From Bretschneidera sinensis (taxonomy: Eukaryota > Streptophyta > Magnoliopsida > Brassicales > Akaniaceae): DNA of 64,000 nt. The notes beneath the pieces are model-generated. The model did not search any database, was not told the origin of the DNA, and saw only the letters and a program-made list of their open reading frames with translations. Location of the stretch: NCBI GenBank assembly GCA_023935145.1, contig CM043705.1, forward strand, positions 55,956,084-56,020,083, in the 5' to 3' direction. Positions within the stretch are counted from its first letter, which is position 1. Every line of letters begins with the position of its first letter. Positions 47,190 to 60,600 of the stretch are shown here, piece by piece. Both the position numbers and the translations under genes were made by a program.

Positions 47190-50100
47190 CTTCGAATATT
47201 CTTTGACGCTTAAATTAATAACTTAACAGTTTTTGAATAATCTTAATTTAATTTTCTAAAAAGTTAAAAGAGTTTTGGAGAAATAATTTTTAATTATCTT
47301 TGATGAGATTATAGTCCTTTTTATATAGTGAAGAGGTTGATTTTGATTAGAAATGTGTTTAATACATTCGTTCAAGATTATGGATGATGATCTGACCATT
47401 GCTTGAGATTAAATTGAAGATTTAAAAAGAAATTATCATTTTTTTTCTTTTTGAGAGAGTAATTTCAATTTAATATTGATAATTTTACTTTTGTTCACTT
47501 GCAAACTGTTTTATGATTAAACTGTGAATTTTAACTAACATTATGGGTTTTTTTTTTTTTTTTTTTGCCACAATTTCTCTTCTTGTGTTGTGTTTTTTTT
47601 TTTTCCTTACATTTTACATGTGATTTGATAGATTGAACCAAGAATTTAATATAGAAATATCTTTTTTACTTTTGAGCGAGTAATTTCATTAGAGAATTGA
47701 CTTTTTACTTTTGCTCTCTGGCTGAACTGTTAATTTTTACCGACCGTATGGCATGTGGCGGACTTTAACTTATTGTATTTTTGTTTTGTAGCGCACAATT
47801 TTAGCTTCTTCGTTTTTTCATCCTACATGTGAGTGGGGGAAGCCATTTTTTTGTTCTTCAATAAGCCACAATTGTCGTGTAAAACCTTGTTGGAATTGGT
47901 CAAACAATTAACAGTGGAGGAATGAAATAAATCCAAAGAGCTGCTTTGGTTTTAAGCAAGCACCTTTGCCATATGACTGGAAAGGAGCTCTGACAAAAAT
48001 GGTACTCTTTAGAATTTTGAGGCATAGTTGCAACTTTTGGTCTTTGATGAAAGGGAAAAATGGAAATAAAGCATGTAAAACCGACAGAATTCTTGAGACT
48101 CTGGTCCATACCTCCTTGACTTGGTGTACATCGTCCAACCAGGTGCTCTCACTCGCATTATTTAGTGTCTTTATCAAAATTGCAGAATTAACTAACAGCT
48201 CATTAAGGAGTAACATCTTAGTATAATAATATTAATTATTTTTATATGTTTCACTTATTTAAAAAGTTGATATATATTTAAATTTAAGTTTTTTTACAAA
48301 TATTTATTAATATTAAATTTAAATTTTTATCACATAAAACACGATGTAGTCTTTAGTTCAATCTTCAAATAAATGTAACAGAAACTACTTAAAATCTATT
48401 GTGTTAAAGTGATATTCGAAATAACTTACTTGTTTATTTATTTTTTTATTTAAATTTAAGTTAATAATTTAATATAGATACTTAACTGAAACTCTGTTCA
48501 CACTTGGAAATCGAAGAAGCTTTCTAAAATTCTAATTGTAAGTCCAAATGTGAACACAGAGAGCACATGTAGAGAATTTGGTCAATGTATCACATATGCT
48601 AGCTGTTAGAGATAACGAAAATGGTCCCACCATTTCCAATTGACGTGTCTTGCTTACTCAATCATGACGTTTGCCTTCGCCTGTTTGCCATTCCCAAAAT
48701 ATCCCTATGTCCTCATTTTTCTTAAAAGGAAAAAAGAATACGAGGTGCGAAGAATGAGGGATGATGTTGACTGCATTTTCTATCACAAAATTGATACATG
48801 CATCCTTCTTCGTCTGTGGTAAAAATTTATACGAAAATGTGAGCTCGTAACAATAGAAATTGTTATAATTCTGTTTCTTTTCAAAACGTTCTTTAAACTC
48901 AATTGATTTTAACACTTTACAATTTTTATGATATTTTTTGTTATCTCATTTAGATTTGAATTTATTTTTTTTATCTTTTATTTTTAATATTTTTTTTTCA
49001 CATTTTTAATTGTTTTAATTTTTTTTTATTATTCTAATTGGATTGTTTTTTTTCTTAAGGTTTCTTTGCAGGTTAAGTTTTCTTATGGAGAACATGTTAC
49101 CATTATGCTTTGTATGTTTATAGGTAAAAAGATAATTGTTAAAATATTGTTCTATCACATAAAAGAGCATATCAACACGAGCTTATATTGATATGCTAAT
49201 ACATTTTAAGATACAAGTTCAATTCATCTACAGTAAATTATATAAAGCAAAGTTTGTAATATACTGTTTTTCACATGGATTTAAATTCTTTAAATTCTTT
49301 AAATTTTTGGATATGATAGGGATCACTTTAGAATCAAAATTTATATGTACTAAAGCTTTTACTTCACAAATTTTTTTTACAGCAAATGAGTTGATCTCTT
49401 AAGATACTAATCAATGAAATCATGCCATATAGATACGAAATAGAAATTTTATTTTTGGTCTTTACATGTTATTATTGAAGTTCAAAAGAAATTACCAATA
49501 AAGTTTTAAAGAATTATCGATGGAGTTCCTAAAAAATGTATGTTTTGCTGTCACCATTAAATGTACCTCTATCATTGCTCAAATTGATAGGGTTTTAAAA
49601 TCAAACTTAATATAATATTGTAAACAAAAACAGAAATACTACAAAGGAAAAGAAAAAAAATTCAAATGATTATTGTCTTGCATCGAAAAAATGTGCTTAA
49701 GAGCTAAATATAAAAAACCATTTTGCGACTCCAAAAAAAAGTATTCATTTTAAACTGACGTATATTGTTAATTTTATTTGTAACTATCTCATTTTTTATT
49801 TTATAATTTATATAAATATAAGATCAAATTTAACTTTCATTTAAGATTGAGAAATATGACATGAACGAGGAGTATCCCACCCACTGTGTAGTCCAGTTTC
49901 TTGTTGGCCTCGTTTCCGGAAAATCTAAGAAACATGTAGTTGGAACAAAATAAAGAAAGAATTAAAAAGCTCTAAAGATTTTTTTCGCCAATATTGCTCT
50001 AAAGATTGATCAATACCCCGGGGCATGAAATTGACACACGTTTTTCGAGTCTAGGTGATGTCGTATTAATAAGTCTTCCTTAAGTCTTTTTTTTAAGCTC

Positions 50101-51060
50101 AAATCCATGATCTAAAGTGTCATAGATCTTAACCACTAAACTAGTATTCTTGTTGTGACATTATTTCACTTTATAATATATATAATACATTTTATTTAGT
50201 TTAATAATAACTACAAACTATTTAATTAATCACTTTCAAATTACAACAATATAGAAATATAAGTTATACTTCATATAATTTATATATAAATATATATTAA
50301 TATTTATAAAATTATAATTATCACACTATAGAGTTAGTAAAGTATTAAACTTTGATAAAAATTAATTAATTAAAATTATTTTTATTTTATTATTTTAATT
50401 AATTAATTAATATTATTTTATTAAAGTTTCGAAACACCCCAAAAGATTCAAAAGACTTACCTGGATTTTCAGCTTTTCAGGTCAAAATTTTAAATTTTCA
50501 ATATTTTGATTGAACATCATTACAAATGGAATCACTGTGTTGGAGGACCATAGTGTAAATTGATGGATACATATGCAACAAACGATAATATACGTCTAAT
50601 ATCAGATGTAATTAAAATTTTCATCAAATTATTTGATATTTGTGTAAAAATATTTTGATAAATATTCATTCATAGGTCTTTAAGTTAGTAAAGTTTATTG
50701 ATAATTAATTTATTTATATTATTTCAATTTTTTAATATTTTTATAATTTAATTAATATTATTTTATTTAAAACACTCTAACGTTTTAAAAGGCTTACGTC
50801 TCGCATCATTAAAGCAAAACACCTCGTTCAACGTCTTTCCCTCTAAAAATACTGAATATATATATTTATTGTGAAATCAACAAGCTAGATTGTTACTAAA
50901 TATTAACCGGAAAAGCTCATAGGAGTGAATTCAAAGTAAAGCAATATACTGGATAATGGACATATATATCACGTGTCATAGCGTCAACAATTAAAGTTTT
51001 ATCATATGTTTTCACATCTAGTTAGATATAGATGGCTAAATCGTATTTTCTGCTTATTTC
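47190..51060. other. AT-rich intergenic DNA
   Basis: No gene or transposon terminus recognised. A minus-strand frame of 102 codons (47908-48216) is open but matches no family I know. Simple T-rich and TAAT-type stretches occur at 48940-49030, 50160-50400 and 50690-50770. Confidence 0.5.
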
Positions 51061-51089
51061 TAGTTAGATAATGTTTTGTTTGGCACTCT

Positions 51090-51260
51090 ACTCTACCTCT
51101 TTCTTGCTTGAATTCGCAGTGTAATGGCCCCTCTTGTACCCGGCTCCTTCGTAAACTTCCTCATCACAACTGACGTCGACCCCTTTGCCGTTGCTGAAGA
51201 GGAATTGTGATTCGGCATAGAAATTATTGGGAGGTATTCTGCCATCGATGGAATTCCGCA
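51090..51260 (-). pseudogene. Possible Agenet-domain relic
   Basis: The minus strand reads FLFSNGKGVDVSCDEEVYEG followed by AGYKRG. The pattern FxxGxxVxVSxDEExxxGA resembles the start of the plant Agenet (Tudor-like) domain. Only about 30 codons fit, key aromatic residues are lacking and no exon context is visible, so this is weak. Confidence 0.25.
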
Positions 51261-52009
51261 TGAACTTGTTCTTGACTTTGGTACCGACTTAATAGGATGA
51301 TCAAAATATTTTGGAATTAACTGGAAAATAATCTTGGAATATGGAGCATAATTCTGGCAGCAGTTTTTTAGTGGCTTGAGGCAAGTGTTATTGGTTTTCT
51401 TCAACTTTATGAGACTTTACAGTAACTTTTAAGTGAAGTTAAGAGCCAATACCCTCGCAATCAACATAAAAAAAGTTATAATTCACTTCAAGCTCTCAAA
51501 TCAGATGGACGGGAAATATCTCAAGATCATTTTCAGTTTTTTTGATAAATTTCGTTAAAATTTCATAATCTTCTTGATTGTTGAGAGTAGTAATTTTTTT
51601 GAATTTTTTTGCACTAATGAAATATTTGATTAAATGTTTTAAATTGAGCCATTAATAAAATTTGAGTAATTCAATTAACAAAATAAAAAATTCTTGGATC
51701 TCTTAATTTGATATTCAATTCTATACATAAAATATTTGAGCTTGATAGTCTCGTAGACCATTTTAAAACTACCGCTAAATACATGGGCAAAAATCTTAAT
51801 TTAACTTAAAAAAAAATTATCATTTGACACATGGTGAAAGAAATAGGAAAAGAAAAGACGAAGACGTAAACTAATTGGTACGATCATGAAGGGATAATTT
51901 GATCATTAAAGCATCATCGTTCGTTTGACACGGTTTAAAAAAGGGTCAATAAAGTAAATTCATCACCACCTGCATCCACGAGTAGTGGTGGTGACGCAAA
52001 GTTCCCACG

Positions 52010-52361
52010 CGGTTGTCGTGTCTAAACTCTCAAATTACAAAAGCCAGAACTCCTCATTTTTTCTCTGTTCTCTTTCTGCTTTATTTCTCTTCCTCCTAAC
52101 ATTCCTTGCTCCTCCTTCCTTATTTTCAGCAAATTTTTCATTTCTTTTAAAAAGAAAAACTGTTCTCTCTCTCTTACTTGACCAAACCAAAACTCCGCTA
52201 TAGAAATAAAAAAGTCATTTGTTTAACTTTTTTGTTTCATTTCTTTGCTCTCCATTAGGGATTTTGAGAGGAATTTATCATGACTTGTTGTTAGATTTTG
52301 TAACAAACCCCTTCTCCAAAGAAAAGAAGTCTGTTCAAAGAGAATCTCTTTGCAGTAACAA
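52010..52361 (+). promoter_or_regulatory. Probable promoter and 5' leader of the PBL3-like kinase
   Basis: CT-rich patches (52055-52100, 52162-52175) and an AAACAAATGGG start context precede the kinase start codon. An open frame at 51985-52203 could be an upstream ORF if transcription starts early. No clear TATA box was identified. Confidence 0.4.
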
Positions 52362-55300
52362 ATGGGTAACTGCTTAGATTCGTCTGCCAGAGTAGATAGC
52401 ACCCAGAGCCCCCATGCTACTTCCGGTAATACTGTTATGCTTGCTTCCCTTTTGTTATTTCTCTTTAGTTTTGACCCTTTCTTTACAAGTTTATGTGATC
52501 ATAGCTAGATTTTGTAATTATTCGATATGGGCTTTTCAAATCTTTTGATGGGTATTTGTTGTTATAGCCGAGAGCTGGGTTTTATGACTTTTCAGAGGAC
52601 TATTGCGTATGATATTGTGGAAGGCTTTACAATTGTGAATTCTAAACTGGGTTTTGTTGGATATGGCTTGTTTCGACTTTTTGAGCTTGATACTGTTTTG
52701 GGGATAGGCGGCTTAACTGAGATATATGGTTTTTTTGGTTCTTCTGTTCGTCTTTGTGAAGAAAATTTTAGTAAGAACTTATGTGGAAAACTTCTTTTTT
52801 AATTTTGTCCTGGGTTTATTCCTTGTGTATCATTTATGTTTAACTAGTTAGTTTTCTTATCATACACACACATACACACATTAATTTTCTTAAATGTTTT
52901 CAGAGGATGGATTTCTTTGGTGCATTTCATTTCCTGTCAGAGGGACTAGGGTTTTTGGTACTGTTCTCCTAATCTATAGAATATGCCAATGGATTTTAGA
53001 TTCCTTTCTTCTTTTATAGGGAATTGATTTTAGATATATCTATATAATTTGTAATTACTTAATGGGTATGCTTTGGATGGTATCTCTTTTAAGTGAGTCC
53101 CACTGTGCAATGCAATTACACTTGATGTGCACACTCAATCTGAAAAAAAAATGCAAAGTTGACTTGCAGTATTAAATCTTTAAGTTTGCTTTTAGTTTTG
53201 GGTTTCATTTAACAAACATTTGCAAGGATAGTACTGATAATTAGTTTATTTGATTGCATTCAGCTTGTGAATTGTGGAGTTTCCCCCATGAAGGTGAATA
53301 CAGTCTGCAAGACTTTAGACCTTTCCTTGTGGTGGGGGATAACATATCAGAAAATGTATAGATAGAAATGATTGCAATTGGATACACTGTGAAAAATAAC
53401 TATAAGCAGCATTCTTTTTTCCCGTCTTTGTAAAAATAGTTTATTCTGTTGTATGAGGAATGAGGAGTAAATTTTCAGTTGGGAAAGGATTCTAATTGTG
53501 AGTGAAAACCTCGGGGAAATGTTCAGAATAATACTCAAAAACAGAGGAAATGATTAGAATGTGGTGTCTAATCTGTGGGGATCAAACTTGATGGTTCGTA
53601 TTCTGATCATTCAAAAGGGTGGTGGATTAAGCTTGAATTTAAAACTTTGTTTAGGCTTGTAAGTTTATTGAAGTGTGAGGTAACATGTATATCTGAATGC
53701 TGCTGGTTTTTCTTTATCTTCCAATGTGATATCTGATGAAATATCCTAGATGAGGTGGAGCTTTGAGGTTTAATTACTGTTGTGTTAGATACTGGCTTCT
53801 TTTATGTTTATTCTATAACTGTCAGTCTGGAACTCATTTTACTCTTCTAGCATCAGGAGCATCCAGAATTTCCAGCAGAACGAGCCGTTCTTCAGCTCCT
53901 TCAAGCCTGATGATCCCATCTTACAGTGAATCGAGCAACTCCGAGTGCCTTCCCACACCAAGGACAGAAAGAGAAATATTGTCATCCCCAAATTTGAAAG
54001 CCTTTTCATTCAATGAGCTAAAAAATGGAACCAGAAACTTCCGTCCTGACAATCTTCTTGGTGAAGGTGGATTTGGTTATGTTTTCAAAGGATGGATTGA
54101 TGAATATACATTGACTGCTGTGAAGCCTGGTTCAGGAATGGTTGTTGCTGTCAAGAAGCTTAAGCCTGAAGGTTTTCAAGGCCACAAGGAATGGGTGGTA
54201 GGTGTCATTTCCTTATAGCTTCTTACTTTTAAACCCATCTTTCAAGATTCTTCACAATTTTGTGCTTGGTCTGTTTACTGATAGCCAGTTGATTTTAGAC
54301 AGAAGTTAATTATCTTGGCCAACTTCATCATCCAAATCTTGTTAAACTAATTGGCTATTGCTTGGAGGGTGAGAACCGGCTTTTGGTCTATGAATTCATG
54401 CCAAAAGGGAGTTTGGAAAATCATCTATTTAGAAGTAAGTACTGCATTATAATGAATTGATAAGGAGGCAATGTATTGTGTCATACTATATTCAATGTTT
54501 ATACTTCAAATCAATTAGGCTATGTAGCTGCCAAGAAACTGGAGTAATAAATTTGGCACCTTCGTACTATGAAATTCCGATTCCTAGAGAAACAAAATAT
54601 TCAACATGTTGGCTAAATTGAACTGTTTGTTTCTCGAAGGAACTGAATAGAAAAATTAACTTCTATTTCCTTTTCCTCAGTTACTTGACAATGAAACACA
54701 GGACTAGTATAGGTTCTTCTATTGCTGTGTCCATAAATAGGCTCTCCATACGTATGCCTTAGTATCTGTATCAGGTTTTCTTAAATAAGAACAAATACTC
54801 CCACCTCTCCCCCAACCAAAGACATAACGGCAAGAATGCACCATTAATGAGCCCTTAAAAGAGCTTCTTGATATGCTATTGTTTCACATGCAATCTCAAA
54901 AATGGAACATCTGGATTACAAGAAAGTCCTGGGTACTTTCTAATCTTTGATGCGGTGATTATTTTGCAGGAGGGCCACAGCCACTTTCTTGGGCAGTAAG
55001 GATGAAAGTGGCCATAGGTGCTGCCAGAGGGCTCTCTTTCCTTCACGATGCAAAATCACAAGTCATATACCGGGACTTCAAGGCTTCTAATATTCTACTT
55101 GATGCGGTATGTTGAGCAAAAACAAGAACCTCTTATTGCTTTGGCCTCTTCTTGTCTGAACTATATTATGGTAATACATTTTTGTAAATTGCTCTAGTTC
55201 AAAATGCATTGCGGATGCAGGAATTCAATGCTAAACTTTCAGATTTTGGTTTGGCAAAGGCAGGGCCTACGGGCGATCGGACCCATGTATCAACTCAGGT

Positions 55301-56647
55301 TATGGGTACTCATGGCTATGCAGCACCTGAATATGTTGCTACAGGTCTGTCCGATGTAATTTTGGGAAATATACTTGTCTTGTTATATCAGTGATTAGTT
55401 CGTTTATTCTTAATTATCTCAATCTCCTGTCAGTCGGTATCTAATTATATATTTCTGGGTAATTAACCTTATGATGAAACCGTGGTGTCTTATATAATTA
55501 GTTTTGTAGATAAATAGATCATCAGTTGAGGTGGAACCTGATAGGTTCTGCCTTCATGCCTACGTTATCATTTGATTTCTTTTACTTTTGAACCAAATGG
55601 GAAAAATATTTATCTAACATCTAAAGTTATGTTCCAAAATTAGCAGTCCTATCCATTGATAATTTTGTTCGTTGCGATGAATGATTCTATCTTTTATATG
55701 CAATGCATTTATTTGAAATAGTAGGAGTCATGACATGGTCTCTGTGCTTGGGTTCAATGAGTTACTCCACCCATTTAATCATATGCTTCGATGATGTAGA
55801 ACAAATATTGAAAAGAGAAGAAGTTAGGGCTAGAGAAGATTAGAAAGGGGAGAATAATAGAAGTAGAGGAGAGGAGAAGAAAACAAAATAGGTAGAAGAG
55901 CAGAGAGAGAACAAGAACGGAGAAATTATGGAGATAGGTTAAGTTAAAACTGTATTAGCAATGCCTAAATAGACTAAACATACAAAAGTTCATATATAGG
56001 CCCCAAAATCCCAAACAAATTAGGAAATAAACTAGTCCCAAATAGAATAGGAAAATCCAAATACTCAAGTCCATAATAAATTATAATTCCAAATTATCAA
56101 TTAAAACCCTATGGTTCTCCATCATTCAGTCATTGGAAACTGGCCTTGTATATTTTTGTGTGGAAAGCTAATAAACCTTCTATGCTGAACAGGTCGGTTG
56201 ACAACAAAAAGTGATGTGTATAGCTTTGGGGTTGTGTTGCTAGAACTGTTGTCTGGACGATGTGCTGTTGATAAAACAAAAGTTGGTATTGAGCAGAATC
56301 TAGTAGACTGGGCAAAACCTTATCTGGGTGATAAACGAAAATTATTCCGGATTATGGACACCAAGTTGGGGGGCCAGTACCCCCAGAAAGGAGCCTATAC
56401 AGCTGCTACCCTCGCCTTACAATGCCTAAGCAGAGAAGCTAAACTTAGGCCTCAAATGTCAGAGGTTTTAGCAACGCTGGAGCAACTTGAATTTCCCAAA
56501 ACTGTAACAAAAAATTCCCAATCAGAACCACGGACAGTTCCAGTTCCTGTCCGGAATTCTGCCATGAGGCAGCACCGTTCTCATATGAATTTAACACCCG
56601 GTGCATCCCCATTGCCATCATACCGGCAATCTCCACGAGTACGTTGA
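52362..56647 (+). CDS. PBL3: Receptor-like cytoplasmic kinase, subfamily VII (APK2/PBL2-PBL3 type)
   Basis: Serine/threonine kinase acting at the plasma membrane in receptor signalling. Six exons with GT-AG introns and matching phases: 52362-52425, 53851-54197, 54299-54434, 54970-55106, 55221-55344, 56193-56647; 420 residues. It starts MGNCLDSS: Gly2 (myristoylation) and Cys4 (palmitoylation) anchor it to membrane. A Ser-rich region precedes [13 protein letters not shown] (73-85). Kinase landmarks: P-loop GEGGFGYV 92-99, Lys123 (VAVK), Glu139, catalytic YRDFKASN with Asp218, DFG 236-238, activation loop [17 protein letters not shown] to 265, and [11 protein letters not shown]. The C-terminal tail ends [18 protein letters not shown], as in Arabidopsis APK2A/B. 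All catalytic residues are present and there are no stops, so it looks functional. PBL2 versus PBL3 cannot be decided by eye. Confidence 0.94.
55795..56120. other. Intron 5 segment with purine-rich tract
   Basis: A stretch of AGAGGAGAGGAGAAG-like sequence (55805-55935) followed by AT-rich DNA in the longest late intron (848 bp). It resembles a decayed insertion, but no ends were found. Confidence 0.3.
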
Positions 56648-57079
56648 ACAAAGAAACATTTATTTGTGAATTTCTTGTACCATTCCATATTTGTTGTTGA
56701 TGTAAAATGTAGTATGGGTGTGTATCAATGCAATGCAAATTTGAGTTGTACTCTCACAGATTGTTACTGCCTCTATTTCGTGAAGATTTGTAATTTTTTC
56801 TTTGCGGTGATCTGCTTGTATTATATATTTTGTATTAGTACCCATGTATTTTTATTCATTCCTTGCATTGATAAATGTCCTTCAAATTTCATGAACAGAT
56901 AATTGCTGCCTAGGTCTTGCAACAAGCGATTATCTGGAAAAGATCAGATACAATTCGATGTTAGGTTTCTTTTCACCTGAAGTGTTAAGTAAAAGAAAAA
57001 AGCACGTGGACTGTACATGAGGTGAATTAAACCCCTTGAAAATAGGAAAGAACTTAAAAAATAGACAGACATCTTTGCT

Positions 57080-57405
57080 TATGAAGAACCTGTTAGAAGA
57101 GGGGTACTTTGATACTCTCAAGTGAGTTCAAGAGGTAGCTACCCATGTTTTGCTGCAATCGCTCTATATCAGAAACCACCTCGGTCATTGTTGGCCAACT
57201 CTGAGTCTGAACTCAAGCATCTTAGGATGATTTCAGCAAACTCATGAGCTTCTTTCATGGGTACATTAATCCTTCCTAGCCCACTGTACAAGATTCCCTT
57301 GCCATCCCATCTGGAATTTTGTTGACTGCAACAGAGCCAGAGAAGATTTCTAGTAGTACAACTCCAAAGGTGTATGCATATGTTTTTAGAGTCAGATGCC
57401 CTGCA
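57080..57405 (-). pseudogene. Protein kinase relic (C-terminal lobe)
   Basis: Minus strand, from 57405: GHLTLKTYAYTFGVVLLEIF (the [11 protein letters not shown] region), SGSVAVNKIPDG, then after frameshifts KEAHEFAEIILRCLSSDSEL, PTMTEVVSDIERLQQNMGSY and a stop. These are kinase subdomains IX to XI. The Asp of KTDVY is changed to Tyr and at least two frameshifts are needed. It lies convergent to the PBL3-like gene about 430 bp downstream of its stop. The end RPTM.EVV..IE differs from PBL3, so it comes from another receptor-like kinase. Confidence 0.75.
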
Positions 57406-57736
57406 ATATAGAGTAAATCAGCCAAAATAACGTATTTGGCTGACCTGGTTTCTATCTGTTGTCTGATAGAAACACAATTACACCAGTACTTGAACGAAAC
57501 ACAATTACACAAGTACTTGTTGTAGTACAAGAAAACCAAAATAGAACGGGAATAAATAAAAAAGGAAAAGAGGTACTTCTACCTATAAATATATGTGAAG
57601 AAACTGATGAAGTCTTCCACTCTTGAATCGACTTAATAGATGTTCTCCTTGCACGAGAAATTTGGATCACATCGAAGCCTTCAATGGGAATGCAACCAAA
57701 GAAATAGCAAATTTGATTAAAGGAAATTTTATATTC

Positions 57737-57756
57737 CATATATATATATATATAAA
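57737..57756. repeat. Short AT microsatellite
   Basis: About ten AT units, imperfect at the edges. Confidence 0.9.
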
Positions 57757-58538
57757 GAAGAAATGTAATGAAGACTAACCAGTGGGAGGTTGAGCAGAAT
57801 TGTCAACTGGGTGGTTGAGTCTTTAGTATTTTTCCCATAAATGATTACTGTATGATTTATGATCACCCAAGTGACTAAACTCAAGCAAGTAGATGCCCAC
57901 AAGACTGTGGTTTACATGAATAATGAAGGTGGAATTGCAGAACTCTTAAACATGTAAGCATTTAGGGGGTCTAGTAAAAGGTGATTGTGAAGTGAACTAT
58001 GTAAAAAGCTTAGTACAGATTATGAAGGAAGGATCCAATTAGGACAAGATAACAACTTGACCGATGATCACAAAAGATTGAAGTGGGATGTTTCTATAAA
58101 TTTCTTCCCGTCCAATGGAAGCTTAAGGATACAAAAAAAAGAAGAAGATATTTTTAATTTCATTTAAAGATGAAATTGATCTTTGTGTCATGTATCTTTT
58201 ATGTATCCGTGCTAGTCAAGTATTTTTCTTAATATATAATCCAATTGTTTTGTTTGATCTAATAGTAGAAAAATTTATAGTTTAGTTTATGATTTTCAAA
58301 CATTTTAAGTAAAATAGCTGTGAGCTATAAATTATTTTAGTTTTTTCAAGAGAAATTCAACTTCTTTATGATAAAAACAATTTCATAAACCATCAATTTT
58401 AAAGTGTTTGGTCTAATTTTTTTTTTATAAGTGTTTATTCTAACTTAGAAGATTAAGTTTTAGGCTTAATTCACACCTTGTGGGTTTGGTAAATGTTTTA
58501 AAAACACCCATAGCTTTATTTTGTTACTATTAATGCCT
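57757..58538. other. Intergenic DNA, no gene recognised
   Basis: No domain or element terminus seen. Confidence 0.5.
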
Positions 58539-59689
58539 TAAGGGCTGTTTGGTTGGTGGAATTAAGGTGGGATTGAATTAACTTAATCCAACATGAATAG
58601 TTATCCCTCATTTGGTTGAAAGGGTTTCCTATTTATGTGGAATTAAGGTGGGATAAAATAAGTCTTAATCCCATATTTTTTGTCTCATCTCTCTTCATGG
58701 GATAAAATCTATCTTATGCATGTGGGATTGAAATTTTTTATTTTTACCCTTGAATAATAATAATAATAATAATAAAAATAATTGTTATAACTATTATAGA
58801 ATTATTTAATATATTTTTATTATCAAAATAATATTTTTAATAAAAATAATAATAATGATAATAGTAATAATATTATTATAATAAATAATAATAATAATTA
58901 TTATAATAATAAATATAATAACTATAATAATGATAAAGATTATTATTATAATTATAATAATATTATAATCTTATTTATAATAATATCATAGTAATAATTA
59001 TCATAATAATTACAATAATAATGATAATAATAAAAATATTAATAGTAATTTTATACCTATAATAATATTAAAATAATAACGATAATAATAATAATTATAT
59101 TAATAATATAATTATTATGATAATAATAATTATTTTTTTGATAAATATGATAATTATAATAATAATAATTATAATTATGATGATAAAAATAATAATTTAA
59201 TAATAAATATTATTTATTTCTCTATTAATAGGAATTATAATAAAAAATAATATAATAATAATAATAATAATTATTATTATTATTATAATGATAATGATAG
59301 TAACTATTATTATAATTATAATAATATAATTGTGTTTATAATATTATTACAACAATACTGATAATAATATTATTCTTATAATTATAATAATATTATAATG
59401 ATAATGATAATAATAATTATAATACTACTACTAATAATAATAATTTATTATTAAAATAAATATTATAATAAAAATAATTAAATTTTAGTGCTATTGAAAA
59501 TATTGAAGAATGTTAAAGGATAATTAATAATGTTAGAGCATTTTGACATTTAGACTTTTTATAATCTAATAATTTTATTAACCAAACATAATATTAAGAT
59601 ATTATCATTTTAATCTTTTTAATCCTATCTCATGTTAATTTTATTTTTATCCCTTTATAATCTTATCTATAAACCAAACAAATCATTAA
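58539..59689. mobile_element. PIF/Harbinger-like element, uninterrupted copy
   Basis: Ends GGGCTGTTTGGTTGG (58542) and ..AAACCAAACAAATCAT (59686) with TAA target copies at 58539-58541 and 59687-59689. Terminal regions of about 200 bp on each side align in inverse orientation with 15336-15437/35407-35520 and 36440-36646. The interior (58755-59470) is ATA/TAA-rich. There is no coding sequence. It preserves the empty target of the CACTA element. Confidence 0.85.
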
Positions 59690-60600
59690 AATGTGTTCTG
59701 TTAAGGTAAGGGTTCTCTCCATTAAGTTAATGAGGAAATGTTCATAATACCCGCATGTATTTTTATTAAAACAGAATTCATAAAGATAAACAAATAAAGT
59801 AACGAAAGAAAATCAAAACAATCCACACATAAATTTACGTAATTTAATTGATTCGGTTTAGGAGAGAAAAGAAAAATTCACTGAAGACATCAACTTTCCA
59901 AAACCTTAACAATGCTTTTATGTAATCGGCTATAAAACCGAACATACGGAACAACCCACCTGAACAGAAAGAGGGAGTAGAGGCGGTGGGGCTTCGGTAG
60001 GGGAGAGGTTCTGCGGCTTTTATTGATGCGGTGCCGTTTGTAGAAAACTCCTCTACACTTAACCCTGGTAAGGATAAAGGACGTGGAGGCAGATACAGAA
60101 TCTCAGTTAGATCATCAAAATGTTGACCGCAAACCGCACAAAGAAGAAGAAGAAGAGCCAAAATCACCAACAACCCAAAACAAGAAAGCAAAGAAGAAGA
60201 GAAAGAGAGAGAAAATACATGCTGCCGAGCAAGAGAAAAGAGATGTACTTCATGTAAAAATCAAGCAGATTCACGAGCAACCAGAGAAGATCCCTCCCAT
60301 GGTGGCCTATTTTCTATCTGGGTATGACACAGTCATCAAAACTCAACAAGCTCAAGATCCCAACAACAGCGACAATGGTCAAAAAGTCAACAAGAATCAA
60401 GAACCACCAAGGATCAAGGTTTATAGGAACATGTCTGAGAACAAGAGCAAGAGACTGCAGGTTGTCGTGAACCCACCTAGGTCCAATGTGGAGTTTGTGG
60501 GTTCCAATTATGCTGGCGAGGGGGGCACGAGGCAGGTCTGTGGAAATACTCTTGGGGTCCTTGACAAGGAGACACAGACTTTAAAGATTGTGCCCATCGT

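Noticed and set aside
51985..52203. 72-codon frame as a separate gene
   Set aside because: CT-rich leader region of the kinase gene; kept only as a possible upstream ORF.
52527..52802. 91-codon frame after kinase exon 1
   Set aside because: Lies in intron 1 of the PBL3-like gene and has no recognised domain.
59844..60191. 115-codon minus-strand frame with a hydrophobic start
   Set aside because: Antisense to the conserved start of RPA49; the hydrophobic stretch mirrors Glu/Lys-rich codons on the + strand.
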